Program-made: the position numbers and the translations under genes | Part shown: positions 1 to 7,169 of the stretch, in pieces | Position numbering within the stretch: position 1 is the stretch's first letter | Layout: each line of letters opens with the position of its first letter | Assembly (NCBI RefSeq): GCF_900626145.1 | Contig: NZ_LR130817.1 | Span: 335,643 to 399,642 of the forward strand | Direction: 5' to 3' | Length of the DNA: 64,000 nt | From: Intestinimonas timonensis | GTDB taxonomy: Bacteria > Bacillota > Clostridia > Oscillospirales > Oscillospiraceae | The notes under the pieces: generated by a model | Databases searched by the model: none | The model's input: only the letters and a program-made list of their open reading frames with translations | Told to the model about the DNA's origin: nothing

Positions 1-570
1 TGCACCGACCTGTGTCCCCGGTATCTCATCGGCCACCAGATCCGCCCCAACCTGGTGATGCGGAACTTCTGGCGTGAGCCGGGAATGGAGGACAACGCGG
101 AGTACGAGCGCTGCTTCGGCGACGCGGCCAACTGCTGCGACTGCGGCGTGTGCGAGATGTTTGCCTGCCCCATGGGCCTTTCGCCCCGGAAGGTGAACCA
201 GTACATCAAGGGCCAGCTCCGCGCCCGCGGCATCCAGGTGCCCCGGAACATGGAACCCCAGGCGCGGTCCTTTGTGGACCAGCGTCATACCCCCACGGAC
301 CGCCTGGTGGCCCGGCTGGGGCTCTCCGAGTACTATGGGCTCCACGCCCACGAGTGCAAGGAGCTCAGCCCCAATGAGGTCTTCATCCCCTTCTCTCAGC
401 ACATCGGTAAGCCCGCTAATGTGGTAAAGGCGGTGGGCGACTATGTGGAGCGGGGCGAAGTCCTGGCCGAGGCCGCTGAGGGACTTTCCGCCAACATCCA
501 CGCCAGCATCTCCGGCGTGGTGGTGGAGGTCACCGACAAGGGCGCCCGCATCAGCAGCCGGAAGGAGTGA
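1..570 (+). CDS. pduS: PduS/RnfC-like corrin reductase, C-terminal part (5' end outside window)
   Basis: The reading frame is open from base 1, so this is the last 189 residues of a longer protein. It carries two ferredoxin-type cysteine clusters: the tail of one at residues 1-6 (C-T-D-L-C-P) and a second around residues 45-57 (CCDCGVCEMFACP). A C-terminal lipoyl/SLBB-like segment with PANVVKAVGDYV follows. This is the architecture of RnfC-related PduS, the flavin/Fe-S enzyme that reduces cobalamin for B12-dependent diol dehydratase or ethanolamine ammonia-lyase in microcompartments. The shell protein, EutH and EutQ immediately downstream support a role in cobalamin recycling for ethanolamine use. 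RnfC of the Rnf complex is the alternative, but no rnf genes follow. Confidence 0.8.
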   Translation, partial: CTDLCPRYLIGHQIRPNLVMRNFWREPGMEDNAEYERCFGDAANCCDCGVCEMFACPMGLSPRKVNQYIKGQLRARGIQVPRNMEPQARSFVDQRHTPTDRLVARLGLSEYYGLHAHECKELSPNEVFIPFSQHIGKPANVVKAVGDYVERGEVLAEAAEGLSANIHASISGVVVEVTDKGARISSRKE

Positions 571-575
571 GAAGC

Positions 576-1127
576 ATGGGAAACGCCAGCAGACTTGCCA
601 TCGGCATGGTAGAACTCAACAGCATCGCGCGGGGCATCGAGACCTGCGACTACATGGTGAAGGCGGCTCAGGTGGACCTCATCCGATCCTCCACCGTCTG
701 TCCGGGTAAGTACATGGTCCTCATCGCCGGCGATACCGGTGACGTGAAGGCGGCCATGGCCGAGGGGATCAAGCGGGGCGGCGAGTGCGTGGTGGACACG
801 CTGACCCTCCCCAACGTCCACCCCCAGGTCATTCAGGCCATCAGCATGACCACCCAGGTGGAGAAGCCGGGCGCCGTAGGCGTCCTGGAGTTTTACTCCG
901 TGGCCTCCGCCATCATTGCCGCCGATGTGGCGGCAAAAGCGGCCAACATCACCCTCATCGAGGTCCGCATCGGCTACGCCATCGGCGGCAAGGGCTATGT
1001 GACCCTTACCGGCGACGTGGGCGCGGTCCGTGCGGCTGTGGCGGCCGCGGAGCGGGAGGCGGAGCTCCTGGTGGGCACCACCGTCATCCCGCGTCCCTCC
1101 CCCAAACTGTTCCAGTCTCTGCTGTAA
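576..1127 (+). CDS. tandem-domain BMC shell protein (PduT-like)
   Basis: A 183-residue microcompartment shell protein with two BMC (Pfam 00936-type) domains. The first starts at AIGMVELNSIARGIETCDYM. The second starts near residue 93 at PGAVGVLEFYSVASAI. PduT-like trimers form facets with a central pore that can hold a metal or Fe-S cluster; the S-T-V-C-P-G-K-Y stretch in domain 1 places a cysteine where PduT-type pores bind Fe-S, which fits the PduS-like reductase next door. ATG at 576 is chosen because AAGGAG at 562-567 lies 8 bases upstream; the earlier in-frame GTG at 567 overlaps that ribosome site. Confidence 0.85.
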   Translation: MGNASRLAIGMVELNSIARGIETCDYMVKAAQVDLIRSSTVCPGKYMVLIAGDTGDVKAAMAEGIKRGGECVVDTLTLPNVHPQVIQAISMTTQVEKPGAVGVLEFYSVASAIIAADVAAKAANITLIEVRIGYAIGGKGYVTLTGDVGAVRAAVAAAEREAELLVGTTVIPRPSPKLFQSLL

Positions 1128-1192
1128 GGCGGGACTGACAGAAGGCTTCCCAATGGGAGCAGACCCATTTAGAGAAGAGAAGGAGCGTAACT

Positions 1193-2425
1193 ATGGATTA
1201 TAGTGAACTGATTGCTGCTGCCGATCCCAGTATATTCACCGAAAGTATCTCTGCATGGATCTCCGGCATCTCTATCAACTCTGTCATCATGCTCATCATG
1301 ATGATCTTCATGCTCGTTGGCGCCATCGACAAGATCCGCGGCAACAAGCTCGGTTACGGTGAGAAGTTTGAAGACGGCTTCAACGCCATGGGCGGTCTGG
1401 CCATGTCCATGGCCGGCGTCGTGGCTGCGGCCCCCGTTCTGTCCATGCTGCTGGGCCCCATCCTGAAGCCCATCTACGGTATCTTCGGCGCCAGCCCCGC
1501 CATGTTTGCTACCACCCTGCTGGCCTGCGACATGGGCGGCTATCCCCTCGCTATGCAGCTGGCCGGTGACAATATCGCCATCGGTAACTTTGCCGGCCTG
1601 ATCCTGGGCACCATGATGGGGCCCACCATCGTGTTCACCATCCCTGTGGCCCTGGGCATCATCAAGAAGGAAGACCGCGGCTATCTGGGCGCCGGTGTTC
1701 TGGCTGGTATGATCACCATCCCCATCGGTTGCATCGTGGGCGGCCTGATGATGAACACCCTGGCTCCTGAGTATCACCTGAGCATCATCACCATCATCCA
1801 GAACCTGATTCCCGTCATCATCATCGCCGCTCTGATCGTTATCGGCCTGTGGTGCGCCCCTGGCCCCATGATCAAAGGCTTCAACGTGTTCGGTACCGGC
1901 GTGACCATCGTCATCACTGCCCTCACCGCCATCGCTGTCTTTGAGCAGATCACCGGCATTATGTTCCCCGTGTTCCACATCATGGTTGAGAACCCTGCCG
2001 ATGGTTCCCGCGGCCTGGACAGCGGCCTTCTGGTCTGCGGCCAGATCGCTATCGTCCTCATCGGCGCCTTCCCCATGGTGGAGTGGATTACCCGCACCTT
2101 CGGCAAACCTCTGGAGAAGATTGGTGCCGCTCTGGGCATGAACGAGCAGGGCTCCGCCGGTATGGTGGCCAACCTAGCCAACAACATCGCCATGTTCAAC
2201 ATCATGGGCGAGATGAACCCCAAGGGCAAGCTGCTGAACGTGGCCTTCTCCGTGTCCGCCGCCTTCGTGTTCGGCGACCACCTGGGCTTCACCGCCGGCA
2301 ACAACCCCGACATGATCTTCCCCGTGATCGTTGGCAAGCTGGTGGCTGGTATCACCGCCATCATCGTGGCCAATATCCTGGCGCCCAAGCTGCTGTCTAA
2401 GATCGAGAACGTGAAGTTCGACTAA
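1193..2425 (+). CDS. eutH: ethanolamine permease EutH
   Basis: A 410-residue integral membrane protein of the EutH family, which lets protonated ethanolamine into the cell when it is scarce. The protein is nearly all hydrophobic segments (about ten) separated by short loops, with EutH-like glycine-rich stretches such as ACDMGGYPLAMQLA and NLANNIAMFNIMGEMNPKGK. A ribosome site (AGAAGGAG) lies about 8 bases before the ATG. It sits 65 bases after the BMC shell gene and 29 bases before eutQ, so it is probably co-transcribed with both. Length matches the family. Confidence 0.93.
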   Translation: MDYSELIAAADPSIFTESISAWISGISINSVIMLIMMIFMLVGAIDKIRGNKLGYGEKFEDGFNAMGGLAMSMAGVVAAAPVLSMLLGPILKPIYGIFGASPAMFATTLLACDMGGYPLAMQLAGDNIAIGNFAGLILGTMMGPTIVFTIPVALGIIKKEDRGYLGAGVLAGMITIPIGCIVGGLMMNTLAPEYHLSIITIIQNLIPVIIIAALIVIGLWCAPGPMIKGFNVFGTGVTIVITALTAIAVFEQITGIMFPVFHIMVENPADGSRGLDSGLLVCGQIAIVLIGAFPMVEWITRTFGKPLEKIGAALGMNEQGSAGMVANLANNIAMFNIMGEMNPKGKLLNVAFSVSAAFVFGDHLGFTAGNNPDMIFPVIVGKLVAGITAIIVANILAPKLLSKIENVKFD

Positions 2426-2454
2426 CTGGCAGCGCGGAAAGGTAAGGAATCGCT

Positions 2455-2892
2455 ATGAACGTAAGTGAAGAACTCATTCGCAGCATTGTAGAAAAGGTCA
2501 TCGCCGAAGCGGCGGGCTCTACCGGCAAGTGCGACTTCCAGAAGCAGGTGGATCCCAGCGGCGTCATTGGCGTCAAGACCTCCACCGTGAAGCTGGAGCC
2601 CTTCGAGGGCCGCAATGACGTCAAGCTCAAGGACGTGGCCACCCTGGAGGAGGCCCCCCGTATGGGCTGCGGCATCATGGAGCTCTCTGACGGAGCCGAC
2701 TTCGAGTGGACTCTGACCTACGATGAGTGGGACATCGTGCTGGAAGGCCGTCTGGAGATCAAGATCGACGGTCGCGTGGTGGGCGGCGACGCCGGAGATG
2801 TGATCTACATCCCCAAGGGCAGCCACATCCACTTCAGCACTCCGGACTACGCCAAGTACGCCTACACCGTGTTCCCCGCCGACTGGCAGTAA
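2455..2892 (+). CDS. eutQ: EutQ, cupin-type ethanolamine utilisation protein
   Basis: A 145-residue EutQ-family cupin. In the family it is needed for ethanolamine catabolism, and acetate kinase activity has been reported for the Salmonella protein. The cupin core is at about residues 78-140 (DEWDIVLEGRLEIKIDGR, then GDVIYIPKGSHIHF). It is much shorter than enterobacterial EutQ (about 230 aa): a short helical N-terminus replaces the longer leader. It is the last gene before a strong terminator, closing the upstream eut transcript. Confidence 0.9.
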   Translation: MNVSEELIRSIVEKVIAEAAGSTGKCDFQKQVDPSGVIGVKTSTVKLEPFEGRNDVKLKDVATLEEAPRMGCGIMELSDGADFEWTLTYDEWDIVLEGRLEIKIDGRVVGGDAGDVIYIPKGSHIHFSTPDYAKYAYTVFPADWQ

Positions 2893-2901
2893 TGAACGCA
2901 G

Positions 2902-2940
2902 ACAACCCCCGCCGCAGCGCATGCGGCGGGGGTTGTTTCC
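2902..2940 (+). terminator. intrinsic terminator after eutQ
   Basis: A perfect 15-bp stem (2902-2916 with 2922-2936) around a 5-base loop, followed by a T-rich tract (ttgtttcctcttt). It begins 9 bases after the eutQ stop and separates that transcript from the riboswitch RNA. Confidence 0.9.
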
Positions 2941-2963
2941 TCTTTGAAAAGTGTTAGCGCCAC

Positions 2964-2993
2964 TTGACAAGGGTACGGTAAGGCCGGTATAAT
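2964..2993 (+). promoter_or_regulatory. consensus sigma-A promoter of the AdoCbl riboswitch RNA
   Basis: TTGACA (2964-2969) and TATAAT (2988-2993), both perfect, 18-bp spacer. The predicted start is near base 3000, about 30 bases before the riboswitch closing stem. Confidence 0.85.
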
Positions 2994-3029
2994 AAACACA
3001 AGCCAAGCTGACAACTGAATCATAAGTGG

Positions 3030-3190
3030 TACACAGGTGCTTTGATGAGCTCAAAAGGGAAGTCGGGTGAGAATCCCGCGCAAAGCCGTTGCTGTATTGG
3101 CGAAGTGGTCCCCATTAGGTCACTGGAGCGAAAGCTCTGGGAAGGCGGGGAGCGCGTTCGGACGCCTAAGTCAGAATACCTGCCTGTGTA
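3030..3190 (+). promoter_or_regulatory. adenosylcobalamin riboswitch
   Basis: Class-defining cobalamin aptamer pieces occur in order: closing stem strand TACACAGG (3030-3037), AAAAGGGAAGTCGGGTGAGAA with the core GGGTGAGAATCCCGC, the GCCGTTGCTGT region, GGGAAGGCG, and the B12 box GCCTAAGTCAGAATACCTGCC. The return strand CCTGTGTA (3183-3190) pairs exactly with the first strand. AdoCbl is the cofactor of ethanolamine ammonia-lyase, so a B12 sensor inside a eut locus fits. It has its own promoter and ends in its own terminator rather than running straight into a coding region. Confidence 0.93.
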
Positions 3191-3204
3191 TGGCGCACAC
3201 GAGA

Positions 3205-3290
3205 CCTCCTCGCGCTTAGGAGGGTGCAGTTCCCACGGTGAAGCCCGTGGGCCATTGCTGTATCCTTTTTGAGAGGGATACGGCTTTTTT
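3205..3290 (+). terminator. three-hairpin expression platform ending in an intrinsic terminator
   Basis: Downstream of the aptamer come a CCTCCT/AGGAGG hairpin (3205-3223), a 7-bp CCCACGG/CCGTGGG hairpin with a 6-base loop (3232-3251), and a 9-bp stem (3257-3265 with 3276-3284) followed by six Ts (3285-3290). If termination occurs here, the product is a roughly 290-nt RNA that contains the aptamer and no gene. Confidence 0.75.
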
Positions 3291-3296
3291 GTTGTC

Positions 3297-3506
3297 GGCG
3301 CTAAAGGGTGGACGGGACGTACCGCCATTCCTCCTTATGCGATGTGTCAGGTGGCCAACTTCACCTCCCTTTGGAACTGGTATGGCAAGCTGATGCAGGG
3401 CAAGGACCCATAGCTGCCACTGTGGGTCCGGCCATACCAGGAAATACCCGCCTGTGGAGAAGGGCGGAGCCATCCCGACGTAGGGATGGTTCCGCCCCTT
3501 TTTTTG
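3297..3506 (+). promoter_or_regulatory. second attenuator: long hairpin, antiterminator and terminator
   Basis: Between the riboswitch terminator and the eutL promoter lies a second structured block with no convincing gene. A long hairpin pairs TGGTATGGC (3378-3386) with 3431-3439 and GGACCCA (3404-3410) with 3423-3429. CCCGCC (3447-3452) can pair with GGGCGG (3462-3467). The same GGGCGG is the 5' arm of a 15-bp terminator (3462-3476 with 3483-3497, loop GACGTA) followed by eight Ts. The two pairings exclude each other, the usual layout of an antiterminator/terminator switch. A 23-codon ORF (3342-3413) overlaps the long hairpin but has no clear ribosome site. Confidence 0.65.
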
Positions 3507-3547
3507 TCTGAAAGGGTTGGAAAAAGCGGTGGGCGGCCGGTGTTCCG

Positions 3548-3576
3548 TTGACAAAAAGAACGGGGTCCGATATAAT
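3548..3576 (+). promoter_or_regulatory. consensus sigma-A promoter of eutL
   Basis: TTGACA (3548-3553) and TATAAT (3571-3576) are perfect matches 17 bp apart. It lies downstream of both terminators, so eutL can be transcribed independently of the riboswitch. Confidence 0.85.
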
Positions 3577-3650
3577 TACACTGATGATATATGCCGCCGA
3601 CCGGACGGCAGACAGGGCGGAAAAGACGCCCGTGAAGGAGGAGACGGATC

Positions 3651-4301
3651 ATGAAACGAGATCCTGTGAAAGCAACTGTACTGGCCACCAAGCTGATCCC
3701 CAATGTATCTCCTGACCTGGCCAAGGAGCTTGGTCTGCTGCCCGGCGAGAAGTCCCTGGCCCTGGTCACTGCCGACTGCGACGATGTGACCTATACCGCT
3801 CTGGACGAGGCCACCAAGAAGGCCGACTGCCGCGTGGCTTACGCAAAGAGCTTCTATGCAGGCGCTGCCAACGCCAACACCAAGCTGGCCGGTGAGATCA
3901 TCGGTATTCTGGCCGCCCCCAACCCCGCTGAGGCTAAGGCCGGACTGGAGGCCTGTGTGGACATGATCGAGAACGTGTGCCACTTTGTCTCCGCCAACGA
4001 GGACGATACCATTGTCTACTACGCCCACTGCATCTCCCGGACCGGCTCCTACCTGTCTGAGGGTGCCGGCATCGCCGAGGGTGAGGCGCTGGCCTACCTG
4101 ATCGCTCCTCCTCTGGAGGCCATGTACGGCGTCGATGCCGCTCTGAAGGCCGCCGATGTCCGCCTGTGCGTGCTGTACGCGCCCCCCAGCGAGACCAACT
4201 TCGGCGGCGGTCTGCTCACCGGCAGCCAGTCCGCCTGTAAGTCCGCCTGCGACGCCTTCGCTGCCGCTGTGGAGTTCGTGGCCGACAACCCCATCGACTG
4301 A
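3651..4301 (+). CDS. eutL: EutL microcompartment shell protein
   Basis: A 216-residue shell protein with two circularly permuted BMC domains, typical EutL length. EutL trimers build facets with a gated central pore. Recognisable EutL segments are VLATKLIPNVSPDLAKELGL at the start, YYAHCISRTGSYLS in the middle, and LYAPPSETNFGGGLLTGSQS near the end. The ribosome site AAGGAGGAG precedes the ATG. It is the only eut gene after the riboswitch block in this window and is followed by its own terminator. Confidence 0.95.
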   Translation: MKRDPVKATVLATKLIPNVSPDLAKELGLLPGEKSLALVTADCDDVTYTALDEATKKADCRVAYAKSFYAGAANANTKLAGEIIGILAAPNPAEAKAGLEACVDMIENVCHFVSANEDDTIVYYAHCISRTGSYLSEGAGIAEGEALAYLIAPPLEAMYGVDAALKAADVRLCVLYAPPSETNFGGGLLTGSQSACKSACDAFAAAVEFVADNPID

Positions 4302-4317
4302 TTTTTGACCCATCAAC

Positions 4318-4357
4318 GGCCCGGAGACGGCGTAGGATCACCGCTCCGGGCCATTTT
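4318..4357 (+). terminator. terminator after eutL
   Basis: GGCCCGGAG (4318-4326) pairs with CTCCGGGCC (4344-4352), followed by a short T-rich tail (attttat). Confidence 0.75.
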
Positions 4358-4391
4358 ATGCCCGTTCCGAAGGATGAAAGGGAGGAAGTCT

Positions 4392-5147
4392 ATGCGTATC
4401 ATCATCTCACCTGCCAAGAAAATGAAGGAAGATTTGGACGGGCTGCCGCCCAGAGAACTACCAACTCTTCTGGGGGAGACGGAGCGGCTGCTGGACTATC
4501 TGAAAGGCCTTTCCTTGCCGGAACTGAAAAAGCTGCTCGCCTGTAACGACCAGCTGTCCCAGCTCAACTACCAGCGGTTCCAGACGATGGAGCTGCGCCA
4601 GCGGCTGACGCCGGCACTTCTGGCCTATGAAGGGATTCAGTATCGTTATATGGCGCCTGCAGTGTTTTCGGAAAGGGCGCTGGACTATGTGCAGGAACAC
4701 CTGCGGATCCTCTCTGGCTTTTACGGGGTACTCCGGCCCTTCGACGGAGTGACTCCATACCGGCTGGAGATGCAGGCCAGACTGAAGACCCCGTTTTGTA
4801 AGGATCTCTATGCGTTCTGGGGAGGCAAACTGGCCGAAGCTTTGGCGCCGGATGGTGTAGTGGTGGATTTGGCCTCCGGGGAGTATAGCAAGGCGGTGAT
4901 CCCCCACCTGCCCGCCGGAACCAGGGTGATTACGCCTGTCTTTGGGGAGCTGCGTGCCGATGGAAAGGTAGTGGAAAAAGGGGTCCATGTCAAAATGGCC
5001 AGAGGGGAGATGGTCCGCTTTCTGGCAGAGGGAGGCGTGGAAGATCCGGAGGATGTCACCGCCTTTGAGGGACTCCATTTTCGGTATTGCCCACAGAGAT
5101 CCCAGCCGGACCATCCGGTCTTTCTGCGCGATGTGGAGAAAAGGTAA
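4392..5147 (+). CDS. yaaA: YaaA-family (UPF0246/DUF328) peroxide stress protein
   Basis: A 251-residue protein of the YaaA family, which in E. coli limits damage from intracellular iron and peroxide and binds DNA; the biochemical role in Firmicutes is not settled. Family signatures are the MRIIISPAKKM start, LLACNDQLSQLNYQRF, the RALDYVQEHLRILSGFYG stretch and the conserved DGVTPYRLEMQARL. ATG 4392 is chosen over the upstream in-frame ATG at 4305 because GGGAGGAAG sits just ahead of it and the family motif begins there. Confidence 0.9.
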   Translation: MRIIISPAKKMKEDLDGLPPRELPTLLGETERLLDYLKGLSLPELKKLLACNDQLSQLNYQRFQTMELRQRLTPALLAYEGIQYRYMAPAVFSERALDYVQEHLRILSGFYGVLRPFDGVTPYRLEMQARLKTPFCKDLYAFWGGKLAEALAPDGVVVDLASGEYSKAVIPHLPAGTRVITPVFGELRADGKVVEKGVHVKMARGEMVRFLAEGGVEDPEDVTAFEGLHFRYCPQRSQPDHPVFLRDVEKR

Positions 5148-5164
5148 AGTGGGGTAAAATCCCG

Positions 5165-5193
5165 TTGACGGTGGCAGAGATAGCATGTATAAT
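5165..5193 (+). promoter_or_regulatory. promoter of the Na/Pi cotransporter leader
   Basis: TTGACG (5165-5170) and TATAAT (5188-5193) with a 17-bp spacer. Transcription would start near 5200, leaving a 5' leader of about 250 nt before the cotransporter ATG. Confidence 0.8.
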
Positions 5194-5238
5194 GTAATTG
5201 TGAGAGATTGTGTTTGAGACAGAAAGGACCATGGAGCT

Positions 5239-5316
5239 ATGAGCGATACTGCTGCGGAAAAAGCCACCGTGCTTACCCACAAGTGGAATTGCCCCAGGCC
5301 TGTTAAAGAGACATGA
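5239..5316 (+). CDS. possible 25-aa leader peptide before the Na/Pi cotransporter
   Basis: A short ORF, MSDTAAEKATV ending in RPVKET, lies between the promoter and a terminator hairpin. AGAAAGGA is about 10 bases before its ATG. Its final codons and stop overlap the 5' arm of the hairpin at 5309-5349, as in translation-coupled attenuators. No family is recognised, and the composition gives no obvious amino-acid sensor run, so it may equally be chance. Confidence 0.35.
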   Translation: MSDTAAEKATVLTHKWNCPRPVKET

Positions 5317-5358
5317 CCTGCTTTTCGGTTGGAAAAGCAGGCTATGTCTTTTTCTTTT
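5309..5358 (+). terminator. attenuator-type terminator in the leader of the Na/Pi cotransporter
   Basis: AGACAT..CCTGCTTTT (5309-5325) pairs with AAAAGCAGG..ATGTCT (5333-5349), with one G-T pair and one mismatch, followed by TTTTCTTTT. It sits about 95 bases before the cotransporter ATG, inside the transcript that starts near 5200. Confidence 0.75.
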
Positions 5359-5452
5359 GCCCAAACGCGGGAAAGAGCACGTGGACAGACGGCAAAAGAA
5401 CTGATCCAACCATTCGATTTCAGAGAGAAGAAAGAGAAAAAGGAGCATTTCG

Positions 5453-7105
5453 ATGAGTATTGCCAATATTCTGAGCCTGTTGGGCGGCTTGGCGCTGTTT
5501 CTGCACGGAATGCAGATGATGAGCTCCGGCTTGGAGGCTGCGGCCGGTAACCGGATGAAGGGCATCCTGGAGAAGCTGACGGCCAACCGGTTGCTGGGTG
5601 TACTGGTGGGTGCGGTGATCACCGCTGTCATCCAGTCCTCCTCCGCCACCACGGTCATGGTGGTGGGCTTCGTCAACTCCGGTATGATGACCCTCACACA
5701 GGCAGTGTGGATCATCATGGGTGCCAACATCGGTACCACCATCACCGGACAGCTCATCGCCCTGGACGTAGGTGCTATGGCGCCCTTCTTTGCCTTCCTG
5801 GGCGTGGCCATGATGGTATTTTTGAAAAAGCCTCAGCTCCACCACTACGGCAGTATCCTGGGTGGTTTGGGCGTCCTCTTCATTGGTATGGACATGATGA
5901 GCGCCGCCATGGTCCCGCTGCGGGAGATGCCCGCTTTCGTAAACCTGATGACCAAGTTCTCCAATCCGGTGCTTGGTATCCTGGCCGGTGCCCTCTTTAC
6001 CGCTCTGATCCAGTCTTCCTCCGCCTCTGTCGGTATCCTTCAGGCCCTGGCCAACAGCGGCGTAATCGGACTGGGCAGCGCTGTCTATGTCCTCTTCGGC
6101 CAGAATATCGGTACCTGCATCACTGCTGTGCTGGCCTCGGTGGGCACCGGGCGCAACGCCAAGCGGACCACCATCATCCACCTGATGTTCAATATCATCG
6201 GCACGGTTCTGTTTACCACACTGTGCTTGGTCACGCCGCTGATGGGGGTTTCCATGGTGGGCTTCGTGGAGAGCCTCACGCCCGACAGTCCTGCCTCTCA
6301 GATCGCCAACATGCACACCCTCTTTAACATCGTCACCACGCTGCTTCTGCTGCCTCTGGGCAAGTGGATGGTGAAGGCAGCCATGCGCATCCTGCCTGAG
6401 CGCAAGCAGGATCTGGACGAGGGGATGCATCTGGCCTTCCTCACCCCCATCAATGCCAATCAGGACCGTACCATTGGTCAGTCTGCCATCTATATCAGCC
6501 AGCTTCGCCAGGAACTCAACCGCATGTTGGACATGGCGAAGGAAAATGTCTCCACCGCCTTCCGGGCGGTGCTGGACCGCGACCCCTCCCTGGTGGCCAA
6601 GGAGGAGTCGGTGGAGGAGTATATCGACTTCCTCAACAAGGAGATTTCTCAGTTTATCTCCCACGTGATCGTCCACGAGACCAACGAGCAGGACTCTGCC
6701 GCGGTAAGCGCCTACTTCAAGATCGCGGGCAACATCGAGCGTATCGGCGATCACGCGATGAATATCTGTGGTTACAGTGGTATTCTGAAGGAGAAGGATG
6801 TCCACTTCTCCGAGGAAGCAAAGAACGAGATCCGGGAGATGGAGGCCGTCTGCCGCAAGGCCATCGAGTCGCTCAGCGGTGTGGTATCCAATCCGGTGGA
6901 GTGGATTAGTGAGATTTCCGCTCTGGAGCAGAAGATGGACGACATGACAGCTAGCTTCCGGCGCCATCAGATGGAGCGGATGCGCAAAGGCATTTGCTCT
7001 GACGAGGGCTGCATCCTGTTCTCTGAGATGCTCACCGACTTTGAGCGTATCGGCGACCATGTGCTCAACATTGCGCAGGAGCGCTCCAGTGCCAGCCTGC
7101 CCTGA
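5453..7105 (+). CDS. Na+/phosphate cotransporter family protein with PhoU-like tail
   Basis: A 550-residue membrane protein of the PNaS (NptA/YjbB) family, which moves inorganic phosphate with sodium. The transporter part (about residues 1-300) carries the duplicated inverted repeat signature with QSSSA motifs (AVIQSSSATTV near residue 60 and ALIQSSSASVG near 185). From about residue 345 a cytosolic PhoU-like helical domain follows, with two repeats containing FERIGDH or IERIGDH. The gene is preceded by a promoter, leader ORF and terminator, suggesting conditional expression. Its 3' end is closed by a bidirectional terminator shared with the opposing diguanylate cyclase gene. Confidence 0.93.
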   Translation: MSIANILSLLGGLALFLHGMQMMSSGLEAAAGNRMKGILEKLTANRLLGVLVGAVITAVIQSSSATTVMVVGFVNSGMMTLTQAVWIIMGANIGTTITGQLIALDVGAMAPFFAFLGVAMMVFLKKPQLHHYGSILGGLGVLFIGMDMMSAAMVPLREMPAFVNLMTKFSNPVLGILAGALFTALIQSSSASVGILQALANSGVIGLGSAVYVLFGQNIGTCITAVLASVGTGRNAKRTTIIHLMFNIIGTVLFTTLCLVTPLMGVSMVGFVESLTPDSPASQIANMHTLFNIVTTLLLLPLGKWMVKAAMRILPERKQDLDEGMHLAFLTPINANQDRTIGQSAIYISQLRQELNRMLDMAKENVSTAFRAVLDRDPSLVAKEESVEEYIDFLNKEISQFISHVIVHETNEQDSAAVSAYFKIAGNIERIGDHAMNICGYSGILKEKDVHFSEEAKNEIREMEAVCRKAIESLSGVVSNPVEWISEISALEQKMDDMTASFRRHQMERMRKGICSDEGCILFSEMLTDFERIGDHVLNIAQERSSASLP

Positions 7106-7122
7106 GGCGGAAGGAAAGAAGA

Positions 7123-7162
7123 AGACCGCCATGTTCCGGCTCAGGCCGGAACATGGCGGTCT
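7123..7162. terminator. bidirectional terminator
   Basis: A perfect 18-bp stem (AGACCGCC... with ...GGCGGTCT) around TCAG, between converging genes. T-rich tract on the plus side, A-rich tract on the other. Confidence 0.85.
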
Positions 7163-7169
7163 TTATTTG

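Noticed and set aside
3239..3482. Six-base hairpin loops as ANTAR (EutV) target sites
   Set aside because: Loops TGAAGC and GACGTA lack A at position 1 together with G at position 4, so they are not claimed as EutV sites.
5420..7132. 570-codon minus-strand ORF opposite the Na/Pi cotransporter
   Set aside because: Antisense shadow; it spans the cotransporter and its leader and has His/Asp/Gly-rich nonsense composition.
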